Positions 63,892 through 64,000 of a DNA stretch of 64,000 nt are shown piece by piece. The notes below the pieces were generated by a model that worked only from the letters and a program-made list of their open reading frames with translations, had not been told where the DNA came from and searched no databases. The translations under genes and the position numbers were made by a program. Where the stretch lies: assembly GCA_965153355.1 (NCBI GenBank), contig OZ231127.1:97774001-97838000 (forward strand), given 5' to 3'. The first letter of the stretch is position 1. The number at the start of each line of letters is the position of its first letter. This DNA comes from Flaccisagitta enflata. Its lineage: Eukaryota; Chaetognatha; Sagittoidea; Aphragmophora.

Positions 63892-64000
63892 TATACATTG
63901 CAGATTGCTTCAGATCATTGGAACAAGGCTTTATTGCCTTGAGACTAGGTAATGAAAAATTTCAACCAAAAACAACAAACTTGAGTTAAAAGAAAATGGT
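63892..64000. other. Right edge of window
   Basis: No feature seen. Confidence 0.4.

Overview
This window looks like gene-poor, repeat-dominated DNA from an invertebrate animal nuclear genome. The reasons are GT-AG introns in the one multi-exon gene, two Penelope-like retroelements with GIY-YIG endonuclease domains, a non-LTR retrotransposon tail, many TA-flanked (mariner/pogo-type) MITE or foldback elements, and very long simple repeats. Nothing in the sequence fixes the species.

Only three regions carry convincing protein-coding sequence. (1) 29704-32408, minus strand: a nearly intact Penelope-like element (reverse transcriptase, poly-Asn linker, GIY-YIG endonuclease), bracketed by 232-bp inverted repeats and a 12-bp direct repeat. 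(2) 34974-36049, plus strand: a kelch-repeat exon directly behind a roughly 280-bp CT tract. (3) 48377-55432, minus strand: a gene I assemble from five exons whose splice phases all match, encoding about 920 residues. It resembles, from memory, an unnamed family repeated in invertebrate proteomes, and it has a candidate RNase H-like DDG...SD core. It is the best candidate here for a poorly described mobile or domesticated transposase system. Two decayed pieces add to these: a second Penelope-like GIY-YIG fragment (2395-3230, minus) and a LINE C-terminus with 3' tail (21117-21498, plus).

Most of the rest consists of a few repeat families that I label for cross-reference. Families A and B begin AACAAGGCC, carry an inner AGTCGCGTGC, and end in the hairpin AGTCGCGTGCACGCGACT followed by A residues. 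In between lie GGAC/GGTT microsatellites and 10-12 bp tandem arrays. Their layout resembles non-autonomous Helentron-type elements. Family C has GC-rich hairpin ends (CGGCCCCGAAGGGGCCG) around GAGGCCTGA-type tandem arrays. Families D to O are MITE or foldback elements, many flanked by TA. A satellite with a unit of about 146 bp (13905-16745) carries a family C insertion.

Layout: 1-2300 satellite scrap and family C copies; 2395-3230 Penelope fragment; 4600-9800 180-bp tandem, foldbacks and family A; 9874-11496 family B; 13905-16745 satellite; 18000-25000 family C arrays, a LINE tail and a 570-bp duplication; 26500-29700 family B and MITEs; 29704-32408 Penelope element; 32400-34964 simple repeats; 34974-36049 kelch exon; 36050-48300 MITEs, microsatellites and family B; 48377-55432 five-exon gene with family B and H insertions in its introns; 55433-64000 families C, O, A, B, F and E. 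The elements are inserted into one another, so their order of arrival can be partly read.
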